The notes: a model not told the origin generated them from the letters alone. Positions 1 through 8,743 are shown, counted from the first letter of the stretch. The stretch is DNA of 64,000 bases from CALESS01 sp041741455 (GCA_041741455.1 JBGSJZ010000112.1:13404-77403), one strand, 5' to 3'. Numbers and translations are program-made.

Positions 1-296
1 TCCATACTCCCAATGTGACTGATATGAGCAGCCATGTTGAAAAGGTAATCCTGTTCCGGTAAGATCTTGCCGATCCTTTCCGGGTCGCCCATATTTGCAT
101 AAACAATCTCTATATTGTGCTCAATCCCATGGATATTAAACCGATTCCCAGCATAGGAATTAATCAGGTCATCGACAATGGTAACTTGAGCCTCATATTG
201 CAGAAGTTGTCTTGCCAGATTGCTGCCAATAAAACCCATCCCTCCGGTGATGAGCACGTTTTTCTTTCTAAAAGCATCGCCTAATTTGATATTCAT
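1..296 (-). CDS. NAD-dependent epimerase/dehydratase, N-terminal part (runs off the window)
   Basis: Only the first 98 or so residues are present; the gene continues beyond position 1. The N-terminus carries the Rossmann glycine motif TGGMGFIGSNLA (about residues 17-28), followed by an acidic residue at the end of the second strand (VDDL), typical of extended short-chain dehydrogenases that epimerise, reduce or dehydrate nucleotide sugars using NAD(P). The start ATG at 296-294 overlaps the TGA of the upstream glycosyltransferase (ATGA), so the two are probably translationally coupled. It is the last visible gene of a glycan operon. The exact sugar cannot be told because the catalytic Tyr-x-x-x-Lys region is missing from the window. 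Confidence 0.85.
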   Translation of the reverse strand, partial: MNIKLGDAFRKKNVLITGGMGFIGSNLARQLLQYEAQVTIVDDLINSYAGNRFNIHGIEHNIEIVYANMGDPERIGKILPEQDYLFNMAAHISHIGSM

Positions 297-1045
297 TCTG
301 TGGACCGATAGAACCCTTTTCTTCCAACCAGCTTCCACCATAGCTGAATCAATTGAACTCCCGTTCTGAAAAGCCGGCGCAGGTTAAAAAATTGAGATTT
401 TCCATATTGACGATAATAGTGATGCACTGGAACTTCCACAAAAATAAAACCGGCATCCTGGAACTTCTTCACCAGCTCCAGCGGTAAAGTTCCAGTTGTG
501 CTTTCAAGGTGAACACTTTCAAGAATTTTCCGGCGGAACAAACGAAAGTCGCAGTCTACATCCTTTAGATGAAAACCAAACACCCATCTGACGATGGAAT
601 GATAGATGCGTCCAATGATGATACGCACAAGCGGATCACTGCGGGAAATTTTGTAACCATTAACAACATCCATCTTTTCGTTCACTGCTGCAACCAGGTC
701 AATCAATTCAAGGGGGTTATATTGCCCGTCGCCATCGGTATAAAAAATCCATTCTTTAGTTGCGGCTCCAAACCCGGTGCGCAAGGCTGAACCATAACCC
801 AAATTCACCGCATGGTGAATTACCCTGAGCTCAGGATACCGAGCGACCATCTCCTCAAGCACGCTTTTGGTGGTATCTGAACTGCCATCATTCACCACGA
901 TGATCTCATAGTCATCCGTGACCTGACGTAATGCCATCAAGGCGGTCAGGACCATGCTGGGGATGGTTCCGCCATCATTAAACGCTGGAAAAACCGCACT
1001 GATTCCGGAAATTTTGAGAGGAATTTGCGGACGGATCATTGTCAT
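293..1045 (-). CDS. Family 2 glycosyltransferase (polyprenyl-phosphate sugar transferase-like)
   Basis: About 250 residues of GT-A fold. An N-terminal strand (SAVFPAFNDGGTI) is followed by IIVVNDGSSDTT and the metal-binding region YTDGDGQYNP, which matches dolichyl/undecaprenyl-phosphate mannosyl- or glucosyltransferases that transfer a sugar from a nucleotide donor to a lipid carrier at the cytoplasmic membrane. No C-terminal transmembrane segments are seen. A longer reading from 1093 exists, but the ATG at 1045 overlaps the stop of the upstream methyltransferase as ATGA and gives the family-typical N-terminus, so I chose it. The product probably supplies the lipid-linked sugar used by the GT39-type protein encoded first in the operon; that link is inference. 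Confidence 0.88.
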   Translation of the reverse strand: MTMIRPQIPLKISGISAVFPAFNDGGTIPSMVLTALMALRQVTDDYEIIVVNDGSSDTTKSVLEEMVARYPELRVIHHAVNLGYGSALRTGFGAATKEWIFYTDGDGQYNPLELIDLVAAVNEKMDVVNGYKISRSDPLVRIIIGRIYHSIVRWVFGFHLKDVDCDFRLFRRKILESVHLESTTGTLPLELVKKFQDAGFIFVEVPVHHYYRQYGKSQFFNLRRLFRTGVQLIQLWWKLVGRKGFYRSTE

Positions 1046-1788
1046 TGTTTTTGAGCGATGGCTACCAGGCTCAATCCAAAAGGCAGGCTCCACCGTGATA
1101 TCAGGGGAGCTTCTAAACTTAAGATTTTACCCAACACCTTATCCAACCAGCCAAATTCGACCGTTAAATCAGATGTTTTGACCTTTTCTGACCGGGTATT
1201 CTCCATTAATCTTTTCATCAAAGCCAATGGAAAGAGAAATGTATTTGCATACGATTGATGTAAAATGGTCAGGTTGCATTGATGGAAAAGCCTGGTGACC
1301 GCCTTCATCGAAAATCGCTGTGCAGTCTGGACGGCGATATCGTGGCGCCCTCGCAGCCAATCATAAGCCGGTAACCGAAGCAAGAGATAACCCTTCGGGG
1401 CCAACACACGGGTCAGTTCTTTCATGGCTGATAGAACATCCGGGACGGATTGGGCGTACAACACATCAAAACTGGTAACCAGGCCAAAGGATCCTGAAGC
1501 ATACGGAAGGTCGACTACTGATCCGCAGGTTAATGATTGAAGCCCGCGTAGACGGCAGTAATCAAGCGCAATCAGCGAAAGGTCTAATCCAACAACAGTT
1601 CCTCTTTCCGAGAGAAGCGTCTGCATGGCTGCGCCAGTGCCGCAACCTGAGTCCAGTATCCTGAGATTGGCTTGAGACGGTATATATCGTTGCATTAAAG
1701 CCCGGCTGATGGCTGCCATTCCGCGATACCACCAGTGTTTATCTTCAACTGTATACATCACCTCATATTCAATCCGATCCAAAATCAC
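1042..1788 (-). CDS. Class I SAM-dependent methyltransferase
   Basis: A 248-residue Methyltransf_11-like protein. Motif I is ILDSGCGTGAAM (about residues 44-55), the acidic end of strand 2 is VVGLDLS, and a later LPYASGSFGLVTSFDVL corresponds to motifs II/III. The start is GTG at 1788, one base after the stop of the upstream GT39 gene, and its own stop overlaps the next start, so the whole set is one transcript. An internal ATG (residue 11) is an alternative start. Methyltransferases in such operons usually modify a sugar or a lipid-linked glycan intermediate, but the substrate cannot be read from sequence. Confidence 0.87.
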   Translation of the reverse strand: MILDRIEYEVMYTVEDKHWWYRGMAAISRALMQRYIPSQANLRILDSGCGTGAAMQTLLSERGTVVGLDLSLIALDYCRLRGLQSLTCGSVVDLPYASGSFGLVTSFDVLYAQSVPDVLSAMKELTRVLAPKGYLLLRLPAYDWLRGRHDIAVQTAQRFSMKAVTRLFHQCNLTILHQSYANTFLFPLALMKRLMENTRSEKVKTSDLTVEFGWLDKVLGKILSLEAPLISRWSLPFGLSLVAIAQKQ

Positions 1789-1789
1789 C

Positions 1790-3751
1790 TCAGGGTAACT
1801 GGTAGGCTTTTAAGATAACAAATTTACAATCACGAATGATTTTTGTGTGCCCGCCCGGATGCGACAGAATCCAGGTATCCAGCTCGGAGATCCGGTTCGG
1901 ACTGGCAATCACTGTATCGCCTTTGGTGCCAACCCATTGATCGATAGGATCGTTAATATTTGTGATTTGCCTTTGCCCGCTCAGAAAATCCGTTGAAGCG
2001 TGGGTGCCGTACCGGTAAACCCCGTCGCTCAGTAAAAATAGGTTTGAGCCCTGATCGACATCGTTCGAAAAAGCCCCCAGGTAAGAAGCAAACCGGCTGC
2101 TTAGATCCCCGCTGTAGCGGCACTGCCCCACAAAATCCCCGAAATAAGTCCAGATGTTCATAATCGCCAAACTGATCAATAACCCGGCAGTGACAAAAAT
2201 ATATTTTTTCCGATCTCGAATCCATCCAACACCCAGAAGGGTCAGGACTTCATTGATGGCAATGGCTGTAAGGGTGAAAGCTGCTGGAAGAGTACTTAAC
2301 ATTCGATATGAATCAGCAGATGGAGGAATGGAGAGTAACCCAATTGCAACGGTTATTGCCCAGAAGTAACCATTCAACAGCAGCATACCGGTATCTCTCA
2401 CCCGAAGCAGAGCGATTCCAAGGCCAGCTATGAAAAAGACAGAGGCAAAAAGGGTCAGCATGGGTAGGTTTGAGCCATAAAAATCAATGGCAGGGTAATA
2501 GATCAACGAGAGAAAGGCATGGACCACTCTGCCAACCAGAACCTCCAATGTGCTCTGGCCGGTGTTGGCAATCGTCAGTGCAATCCAATCACTTTGGAAA
2601 ATTCCATCCTGGTGAAGACGATCGGTAAATTGATGAGGATTTTGGATAATGTACGCTAACTCTGGCAGGATCATGACAGAGAATCCACCCCAAAAAGCCT
2701 CGGCTTGCCTGCGTACCGATAAAAACCATTTTCGCTTAAAAATGAACAGAATCAGCATGAACACAAGAACCAGGCCGAAAATAACCTGGGAGGTTAAATA
2801 AACGCTAAAATGAAAAGCTAATAAAACCCCTCCTGCAGCCGTCATCCACGATTTGCGCTTAACCAATCCAGTGTAGAGCAAAAAAAGTTCGAGAGGAACC
2901 AGCCAGGTACTGTGGATGTATCCAACCGAACCAATCCGACTGAAATTGATATGCGAATGCGAGACCGCAATTAAGAACGCACTGATCAGAGCCACTTTTT
3001 TCCCCGCTATTTGACGCGAGAATAAATACAGCGCCGGGATAGCCAGTGTTCCACTGATCGCAGGCAAGATCCGCACGGCTAAAGCAGTATTTCCAAAAAT
3101 CCGAATAGCGATATGGACTGCCTGTAAGTAAATGGCGCCGAAATTTTCCCATAAGGCAAACGGATTCGCCAAATTGCCAGAAGTGGCTGCAGTTGCAGTC
3201 AATCCCAAAAGCCCCTCATCGCCATCAATCACCATGGGTAGCTCCCCCAGTTTATAAAACCGGAAGAAAAAGCCAACAGCCGTTATGCCTCCTAGCAAAA
3301 ACAATTCAGAGCGATGGTTCTTAAGCCATTGCTTCATTTCAAGAAAAGTGGGCGTTTTTTTCAAAAAGGCGACAATAAAGAATAAGCCACTGGCAAACCA
3401 GGTTGTGATGACAGGGATAAAGGAAGACTGGCCTTTTTTGACAAATAACACCATCGAAAATGTGGTTAATATTGCAAACAGGAAGGAGGCAAACACCCAT
3501 TTGGCTTTAGCAGAAATTTCAAGAAATTGCAACGGATGTTTTGGGGATGGTTTGAAGCGAATGAAGTAACTGCCGACAAATAGGACAAAACCAACAATGC
3601 TGATCAAAAAAGTTGGGGGAGGTAACTTGGCATTTTCAACGGCGGGTATAAAAATGAAGTACTGCCCTACAATGATCAGGAGAATTCCAATAAATCCAAC
3701 CAATCGCTGGAATTTCCGCCCATTTTCATCAGGTTTCTCCGGTGAGGCCAT
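1790..3751 (-). CDS. GT39-family (ArnT/PMT-like) integral membrane glycosyltransferase
   Basis: A 653-residue polytopic membrane protein with about a dozen hydrophobic segments. After an N-terminal set of helices comes the periplasmic-loop motif VIDGDEG (about residue 175), equivalent to the catalytic acidic motif of GT39/ArnT enzymes, which move a sugar from a polyprenyl phosphate to an acceptor outside the cytoplasm. A SHSHINFSRIGS stretch follows. The ATG at 3751 has AGGAG about 7 nt upstream. It is the first gene of an operon with a methyltransferase, a GT2 enzyme and an epimerase, so it probably acts in protein or glycan glycosylation. A shorter relative lies at 60102-61547. Base composition is A+T-richer than most of the window. 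Confidence 0.85.
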   Translation of the reverse strand: MASPEKPDENGRKFQRLVGFIGILLIIVGQYFIFIPAVENAKLPPPTFLISIVGFVLFVGSYFIRFKPSPKHPLQFLEISAKAKWVFASFLFAILTTFSMVLFVKKGQSSFIPVITTWFASGLFFIVAFLKKTPTFLEMKQWLKNHRSELFLLGGITAVGFFFRFYKLGELPMVIDGDEGLLGLTATAATSGNLANPFALWENFGAIYLQAVHIAIRIFGNTALAVRILPAISGTLAIPALYLFSRQIAGKKVALISAFLIAVSHSHINFSRIGSVGYIHSTWLVPLELFLLYTGLVKRKSWMTAAGGVLLAFHFSVYLTSQVIFGLVLVFMLILFIFKRKWFLSVRRQAEAFWGGFSVMILPELAYIIQNPHQFTDRLHQDGIFQSDWIALTIANTGQSTLEVLVGRVVHAFLSLIYYPAIDFYGSNLPMLTLFASVFFIAGLGIALLRVRDTGMLLLNGYFWAITVAIGLLSIPPSADSYRMLSTLPAAFTLTAIAINEVLTLLGVGWIRDRKKYIFVTAGLLISLAIMNIWTYFGDFVGQCRYSGDLSSRFASYLGAFSNDVDQGSNLFLLSDGVYRYGTHASTDFLSGQRQITNINDPIDQWVGTKGDTVIASPNRISELDTWILSHPGGHTKIIRDCKFVILKAYQLP

Positions 3752-3943
3752 ATTTTTCTCCTGTCTTCATAGAAAGATTGATCATGAATATCCATGGGAA
3801 ACAAACACGATCCAGGTGCCTATTGAAAGTGAATATTTAAATGTCGAGAGAATTTGCTCTTCTGCTCAACCCTTATGTCAGTTATGGCAATACCGTAAAT
3901 GCATAAAAAATTATACCATGCGAAAAAAAACATTTTCCGGATC

Positions 3944-4099
3944 GCCAGGCGCACCAGCATCGTCATCGCCCACCGCCTGAGCACCATCCTGGCGGCAGAT
4001 TTGATCCAGTTGATGGACCGCGACCGGCACAGCGAACTGTTGGCGCAGGGCGGCCTGTACGCCTGTATAATACCCAGTTCAACCAGGCGGTTGGGGGAT
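3944..4099 (+). pseudogene. Decayed C-terminal end of an ABC exporter ATPase
   Basis: The plus-strand reading RRTSIVIAHRLSTI carries the H-loop region of MsbA-like exporter ATPases, followed by ADLIQLMDRD and RHSELLAQGGLYA, the usual end of such proteins. Between MDRD and RHSELL about seven codons normally encoding the GRIVERG-type turn are missing. A shift of frame after GGLYA is needed to read YNTQFNQAVGG and a stop at about 4099. Nothing upstream of the H-loop survives. It is therefore a fragment with an internal deletion and a frameshift, still joined to its own terminator. A second, similar tail lies at 5565-5639. Confidence 0.75.
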
Positions 4100-4109
4100 A
4101 GATTTTGAT

Positions 4110-4151
4110 AAAAAAGTGCACGGCACTTCGGAAGTGCCATGCACTTTTTTT
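4110..4151 (+). terminator. Rho-independent terminator of the decayed ABC gene
   Basis: A near-perfect hairpin (arm with GGCACTT, loop CGG, arm AAGTGCC, extended by GTGCA/TGCAC) flanked by A-run and T-run, so it could stop transcription in both directions. Confidence 0.85.
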
Positions 4152-4296
4152 ATCTCTCAACACCGAACCAACTCTAGCTGACGATGAATACCAGGGAGGA
4201 TGGGCAGGCAAAGAATCCCGAAATCGTGTAGATCTTGAGATTCTCTCTGTTTTCAGCCGTTTAATTCTGGGCATACGAATAGAAGAGGAATTGTTT

Positions 4297-4345
4297 TTGT
4301 ACAATTCTGCATTTCAATTGCATATTTGTACAAAGATGTTATAAT
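4297..4345 (+). promoter_or_regulatory. Promoter with palindromic operator-like element for the DUF4143 ATPase
   Basis: Two copies of the 8-bp palindrome TTGTACAA (4297-4304 and 4326-4333) form the ends of a 37-bp imperfect inverted repeat that also pairs TGCA with TGCA inside. A TATAAT box lies at 4340-4345, with a weak -35 (TTGCAT, 4318-4323) between the two palindromes, 16 bp upstream. A repressor bound here would cover the promoter. Function is inferred from layout only. Confidence 0.5.
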
Positions 4346-4397
4346 ATTTTTATCCTTTACCGCAACCCCTTCTCTACCCCCTGGCGGAGTATTTACC

Positions 4398-5549
4398 ATG
4401 ATTGAAAGAATATTGACCTCAAGAATTATTTCCCTGGCTGAGAAATTTCAAGTGATCACACTGACCGGTCCACGCCAATCCGGAAAAACGACACTGGTCA
4501 GAGCAACTTTTCCCGGCTTGCCTTATGTTTCCCTTGAAGAGCCTGATATCCGCCAGATTGCGCTGGCTGATCCACGCGGTTTCCTCTCCAATTACCCCGC
4601 AGGGGCGATCCTGGATGAAATCCAAAATACACCGGAATTGTTCTCCTACATCCAGCGGATTGTGGATGAAAACCGCCAGATTCAATTTATTCTTACCGGG
4701 TCATCAAATTTTCTGTTGATGGAAAAGATCAGCCAAACTCTGGCAGGCCGCACCGCCGTTTTGCACTTGCTACCCTTCTCTATAAAAGAGCTTGAACCCC
4801 TGGCAGAACCGTATGAAAACCTGATATTTAAGGGTCTTTACCCACGGATTTACGACCGCGACATCCCACCCACTGATTTTTATCCGTCTTACATCCAGAC
4901 CTGTGTGGAACGGGATGTTCGCCTGATCAAGAATATCGGGGATATCAATTCCTTCATCCAGTTCACCCAATTATGCGCCGGCCGCATCGGGCAGCCGCTC
5001 AATATAACCGGTCTGGCAAGCGATGCCGGAATCAGTCCCAACACTGCCAAATCATGGCTATCCATTTTGGAAAGCTCCTATATCCTGTATCGTCTGCAAC
5101 CTTTTCATCGCAATTTCAATAAACGGTTGATAAAATCAGCCAAGCTCTATTTTTACGACACAGGGGTCGCCTGTTCGTTGCTTGGCATCAAGGAGCAAGA
5201 CCAGATTAATTCACATTATATGAAAGGTTCACTTTTTGAAAATCTAATCATCAATGAGTTTATAAAGCGAGACTTTAACCGCGGCATAAGCCGCCAGCTA
5301 TATTTTTGGCAGGATAACCACGGCAAAGAAATCGACTGTGTCTGGGAAAACGGGAATAAAATTACAGCGGTTGAGATTAAAGCCGGGAAAACATTGTCTA
5401 CGAGCTATTTTGATAATTTTAACTACTGGAGATCACTGGCAGCCTTCCCTGAGCATCAAGAGGTTGTGGTCTATGGTGGGGATCAGTCCATGCAAACAAG
5501 TGCTGGAGCCTTGATCAGTTGGAGGGATTTGGATCGAATCCAAAATTAG
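4398..5549 (+). CDS. AAA-type ATPase with DUF4143 domain
   Basis: 383 residues from the ATG at 4398 (an in-frame upstream extension reads through the promoter region and lacks coding character). Walker A is LTGPRQSGKTT (about 22-32), Walker B AILDEIQ (about 68-74), with sensor-like FILTGSSNF. The C-terminal DUF4143 region contains FENLIINEF, KEIDCVWE and AVEIKAG, which fits the E...D...ExK pattern of a PD-(D/E)xK nuclease-like fold. Family members are widespread, mobile and of unknown physiological role; some are thought to be toxin or defence related. It stands alone between two ABC exporter relics and under its own palindromic promoter, which suggests a later arrival. Confidence 0.9.
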   Translation: MIERILTSRIISLAEKFQVITLTGPRQSGKTTLVRATFPGLPYVSLEEPDIRQIALADPRGFLSNYPAGAILDEIQNTPELFSYIQRIVDENRQIQFILTGSSNFLLMEKISQTLAGRTAVLHLLPFSIKELEPLAEPYENLIFKGLYPRIYDRDIPPTDFYPSYIQTCVERDVRLIKNIGDINSFIQFTQLCAGRIGQPLNITGLASDAGISPNTAKSWLSILESSYILYRLQPFHRNFNKRLIKSAKLYFYDTGVACSLLGIKEQDQINSHYMKGSLFENLIINEFIKRDFNRGISRQLYFWQDNHGKEIDCVWENGNKITAVEIKAGKTLSTSYFDNFNYWRSLAAFPEHQEVVVYGGDQSMQTSAGALISWRDLDRIQN

Positions 5550-5564
5550 TCCTCTTTATCCACA

Positions 5565-5639
5565 AACAACCTGCTGGCCCGCATCGGCCTCAACACCCAA
5601 CTATACAATACCCAGTTCAACCGGGGGGTGGGGGAATAA
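5565..5639 (+). pseudogene. Second decayed ABC exporter C-terminal tail
   Basis: In one frame the sequence reads NLLARIGLNTQLYNTQFN then RGVGE and TAA at 5637-5639, the recognisable last 25 or so residues of an MsbA-like exporter ATPase. Nothing of the upstream ATPase remains; the DUF4143 gene ends at 5549. The piece is nearly the same as the end of the relic at 3944-4099 at its last 30 bases but is followed by a different terminator, so it is more likely the end of a second gene of a tandem exporter pair than a simple duplication. Confidence 0.65.
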
Positions 5640-5645
5640 TATGGG

Positions 5646-5690
5646 CCAAAAGAGCAAGGCACATCGGACGTGCCTTGCTCTTTTGGTTTT
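5646..5690 (+). terminator. Strong hairpin terminator after the second ABC relic
   Basis: A 16-18 bp perfect stem (CCAAAAGAGCAAGGCAC with its complement), a 7-nt loop and a trailing T-run. It also lies just past the 3' end of the minus-strand tldE gene and may serve both directions. Confidence 0.85.
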
Positions 5691-5705
5691 ATGGCGTCCT
5701 GTTTT

Positions 5706-7091
5706 CTACCAGGACGGATTGGACTGCGAGATCTCCAAATCGTTTACCCGGATGAAGGCCGGGACGACGATGGCGGTCGGGTTGCGGGCTCCGTAGCTGG
5801 AGGAGGTATTGTTGACCACCTGGGTTTTCGATAACCAGGCCACCTTGTCGCCGAACAGGTCCAGCAGGCTCTGGGTGACTCGGACGTTGTAGGGCAGTTC
5901 CACCGTGCCATCCTTCTTGAGCAGTAGGGCGCCAAAGCGCGAGCTACCGGTCACCAAGCCCTTGGACGGGTTGACGAAGTTCATGTAGTGCAGGAAGGGG
6001 ATGTAAAGGATGTCTTTGTCACGCGGCATGGCCACCAGCTCTGCCAGCGTGCTCACGGCAACTTCGCCCGGTGTTACCACCAGGCTCTTGTGCATCACGC
6101 TGTGACCGGTGGGTTTTGCGCCAAATTCATCCGCATCGTCCTGGTCCCAGGTGTAGGCCTTGAAGACACCCTTTTCAAAGATTGGGAAGGGCTGGCGGGT
6201 CATGCCCATCATATCCCGCTGGAAGGGGAAGGTCTCCAGTCGGGTCGGGTCATCCGTCAGGCTGAACTTTTCCGAAAGGATGCGCATGCCAAGCTGTTCT
6301 TCCGTGGTAAATGAAAAACCGCGCTTCAAGGCGCCGCCGCTGAAGCCGATCCAGTTCATCATGCTGACCAGGTCGCCGATGGCGGCCGGACCAAAAACGA
6401 TGTCATAGCTGCCGAGCGGCAACTGCACGGCCGGGTCGTTCTGGTAATGCTGGAGCAGGAAGGCCAGGTCCGCATGCATGCTGGCCGGATCCAGTTCAGA
6501 CTTTTTCTGGGCGGAGCGTTCGGCGATCACTTCCCACTTCAGGCGGGAGTTGGAGAGCACGATGCTGATCTGGGCATCCGAGGTCATGATATATTGGACA
6601 AATTCCGAGCGGGTATTGATCAGGGCGGTGGTGTTGGCCCCGCAGGAGAAGGCGCCGGAAAGTTGAATTTCAGCCGATTCGAACCCCTTGGCTGCCTGGT
6701 TGATGTAGGCCAATCGCTCCTCATTACTGAGCAGTGCCAGGGCTTCATCATACCCGCTCTCATCGATGAAATCCTCGCTGTAAGTCGGGATGGTGGGGTC
6801 ATAATTCAGGGGCTGGGCGTGTTGGACCATCTCGGCAGCCGTATCCACGCCGTGTTTCATCTCGTCAAGCTGATCCAGGCCGGTGATCATCTCGTAGCTG
6901 GCGCGCTTGCGGCCAGCATAGGCGGTGATCTCCAGGCGGATCAGGTGTTCGTTAGTGTTCAGTGAGACGGCCGAGTTGGCAAAACGGATCAGATAACTGT
7001 CTTCCTCGTGGTAGAAAAAGGTGAATTCCACCTTCTTGGTAAGGGCGTACGCCCGTAATTCGCGCAGGGTTTGGATGATTCGATCCTTCAC
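5706..7091 (-). CDS. pmbA: TldE/PmbA-family metalloprotease partner protein
   Basis: 461 residues of the TldE/PmbA family. Known members form a heterodimer with TldD that processes modified peptides or unfolded peptides; the TldE chain lacks the zinc site. Here no HExxxH is present, while the C-terminal SSRFGALLLKKDGTVELPYNVRVTQSLLDLF region matches the family. The start is two bases after the stop of tldD, so the pair is co-transcribed and probably coupled. Length is normal for the family. The substrate is unknown in this genome; no ribosomal peptide precursor is visible nearby. Confidence 0.92.
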   Translation of the reverse strand: MKDRIIQTLRELRAYALTKKVEFTFFYHEEDSYLIRFANSAVSLNTNEHLIRLEITAYAGRKRASYEMITGLDQLDEMKHGVDTAAEMVQHAQPLNYDPTIPTYSEDFIDESGYDEALALLSNEERLAYINQAAKGFESAEIQLSGAFSCGANTTALINTRSEFVQYIMTSDAQISIVLSNSRLKWEVIAERSAQKKSELDPASMHADLAFLLQHYQNDPAVQLPLGSYDIVFGPAAIGDLVSMMNWIGFSGGALKRGFSFTTEEQLGMRILSEKFSLTDDPTRLETFPFQRDMMGMTRQPFPIFEKGVFKAYTWDQDDADEFGAKPTGHSVMHKSLVVTPGEVAVSTLAELVAMPRDKDILYIPFLHYMNFVNPSKGLVTGSSRFGALLLKKDGTVELPYNVRVTQSLLDLFGDKVAWLSKTQVVNNTSSSYGARNPTAIVVPAFIRVNDLEISQSNPSW

Positions 7092-7093
7092 GG

Positions 7094-8548
7094 CTATTCT
7101 CCTATGGTCACATTGTCGAAGCGGCAGACCGGCACGCCGTGCCCGAGCTGCATGATCTGGTTGGGCTGCCCCTTGCCACAGTTATCCACGTAGCGCACTT
7201 CCCAGGTGGAAGCATCGCCAACCGCCGAGAGGGAATTGTAGAACTGGACGGTCTCGCCCTTGTAGGTCGAATTCTTGACCACTTGGGTCACAGCGCCGTC
7301 CTCCACCAGCCAGCCGATATCCGTGGCGAAGTGGAACTGCTCGCGGTTGGAACCAATCGACCAGCTCTTGTCACCATCCAGGATGATGCCGCGTTCGGTG
7401 TTGCGCACGATGTCATCCAGCGTGCCATCCGTACCGGGATCAATGTTGATGTTGGTCATACGCTCGATCGGCACCCGGTAGAAGGCGGTGGCGCGGTTGG
7501 CGCCACTGCTACCCTCAAAGATCTGCTTGCGGGCGCGGGCGTTGGCCTCTTCCACCATCTGGCGACCGGTAATGGCGCCCACCAGGATACCCTTGTCGAT
7601 CAGCAGGTTATCCTGGGCGGGCACGCCGTCATCATCGTAACCAAAGCTGCCGGGGCTGTTGGGCTCAGTGGCGTTGGCGCGGGCGGTCAACTTGGGGGAT
7701 CCATAGCGCAACTTACCAAAGTCCTCCAGCCGGACGAAGGAACCGCCGGCAAAACCCAGCTCGTAACCCAGGATGCGGTCCAGCTCCAGGGCGTGACCGA
7801 TGGTCTCGTGGGTCTGCAGGAACATGATGCCGGGCAGCAGAATGACCGAGCGCACATCCTTGGGGCAGGGTTCGGCCGCTACCACCTGGTTCATCTCGCG
7901 TACGATGCGGTCGGCATTCTCGAGGAAGAGTGGCTTGTCCACTGTCTCCCAGCCGCGGGTTGCACCCAGGCGGGAGGGGCTGAACGAGCGGGCATGCATC
8001 ACACCCTGGGCATCCACGCCCATCACCTGGATGGCCGGGAAGGCTTCAATGATGGTTTTCTCGATCTGGCTGCCTTCGGAATCGAGGAAGATGATCTGCT
8101 TGCGCATGAAGATCAACTGGCCCACCCGCTGCAAGACGCCAGGTTGGTTGAGCCTGGCATCCATTTCCTGCAAAAAGGCGACCTTGTCGCCAAATGGGAC
8201 GGAGAAAGGATCCACTTCATTCGGGCTGTGGAAGGAGGCCTGGACGGCGTCCTTCTCGGCCAAGCGGATCGGGAAAGTGACCCGTTCAGCAGCGACGCGG
8301 GCATTATCCAGGGCCTTGTCGAAGATGGCGGCCAGGTTGGTCAAATCAGAGGAAGCGGAAAAGCCCCAAGCGCCTTTGTAGAGCACCCGCACCCCCACCC
8401 CGCTTTCGCGCGAAGCCGAGGCGCCCTTCAGGTTGCCGTTCCACATCACCAGCTGGTTGGTTTCTTCCAGCGGGTACCAGCGGGCGTCCACATAGGTCAC
8501 GCCAGCTTTTTTCAAGCGTTCTATTTGTTCTTGCAATTGCTTTAACAT
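7094..8548 (-). CDS. tldD: TldD-family zinc metalloprotease
   Basis: 484 residues. The zinc-binding motif HETIGH lies at about residues 246-251 (FLQTHETIGHALELDR), with downstream family motifs SFGYDDDGVPAQ, GAITGRQM, GSSGANRA and the C-terminal glycine-rich GKGQPNQIMQLGHG. TldD supplies the catalytic chain of the TldD/TldE cytosolic peptidase. A GGGAGAG ribosome binding site precedes the ATG at 8548 and a TATAAT box lies at 8615-8610. The gene is first in a two-gene operon with the TldE partner. Confidence 0.94.
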   Translation of the reverse strand: MLKQLQEQIERLKKAGVTYVDARWYPLEETNQLVMWNGNLKGASASRESGVGVRVLYKGAWGFSASSDLTNLAAIFDKALDNARVAAERVTFPIRLAEKDAVQASFHSPNEVDPFSVPFGDKVAFLQEMDARLNQPGVLQRVGQLIFMRKQIIFLDSEGSQIEKTIIEAFPAIQVMGVDAQGVMHARSFSPSRLGATRGWETVDKPLFLENADRIVREMNQVVAAEPCPKDVRSVILLPGIMFLQTHETIGHALELDRILGYELGFAGGSFVRLEDFGKLRYGSPKLTARANATEPNSPGSFGYDDDGVPAQDNLLIDKGILVGAITGRQMVEEANARARKQIFEGSSGANRATAFYRVPIERMTNINIDPGTDGTLDDIVRNTERGIILDGDKSWSIGSNREQFHFATDIGWLVEDGAVTQVVKNSTYKGETVQFYNSLSAVGDASTWEVRYVDNCGKGQPNQIMQLGHGVPVCRFDNVTIGE

Positions 8549-8609
8549 CAGACTCTCCCATGATTGGATTGAGATATGAAATTGATTGGGTAGTGTATTA
8601 CCAAAAACG

Positions 8610-8615
8610 ATTATA
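8610..8615 (-). promoter_or_regulatory. -10 box of the tldD-tldE operon
   Basis: A perfect TATAAT on the minus strand about 62 nt upstream of the tldD ATG, which has its own Shine-Dalgarno. No good -35 hexamer is seen. Confidence 0.45.
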
Positions 8616-8689
8616 CCGCTCTTGGAGTTAAATATTAATCTACTCGATCATGAAATTTTCTGAAGATTGTCAGTATCGGTGTCTTTATC

Positions 8690-8703
8690 TTCGCCCTTAC
8701 CGG
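8690..8703. repeat. Copy of a short dispersed repeat (TTCGCCCTTACCGG)
   Basis: The same 14 bases recur within 9843-9863, and 11 of them occur inverted at 9765-9786. The copies bracket the azlCD genes. It may be a fragment of a dispersed palindromic element. Confidence 0.5.
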
Positions 8704-8743
8704 CCAGGTTTTAATTACAAACATCAAACAAGAATAGTATTGG

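Larger units (their letters stand above)
3752..4397. other. Long intergenic stretch with ABC-transporter relic, terminator and promoter
   Basis: No intact gene is seen in these 646 bases. They hold the upstream region of the glycan operon (about 3752-3930), the decayed ABC exporter tail (3944-4099), its terminator (4110-4151), then an A+T-rich stretch with a 37-bp imperfect palindrome and a -10 box in front of the DUF4143 ATPase gene. Confidence 0.7.

Noticed and set aside
4398..5549. DUF4143 ATPase as half of a toxin-antitoxin pair
   Set aside because: No partner ORF lies next to it; only ABC exporter relics flank it.
7139..8545. Long open frame (468 codons) on the plus strand opposite tldD
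   Set aside because: It is an antisense shadow: the minus strand has a complete TldD with HETIGH and family motifs, and the antisense product has no recognisable domain.
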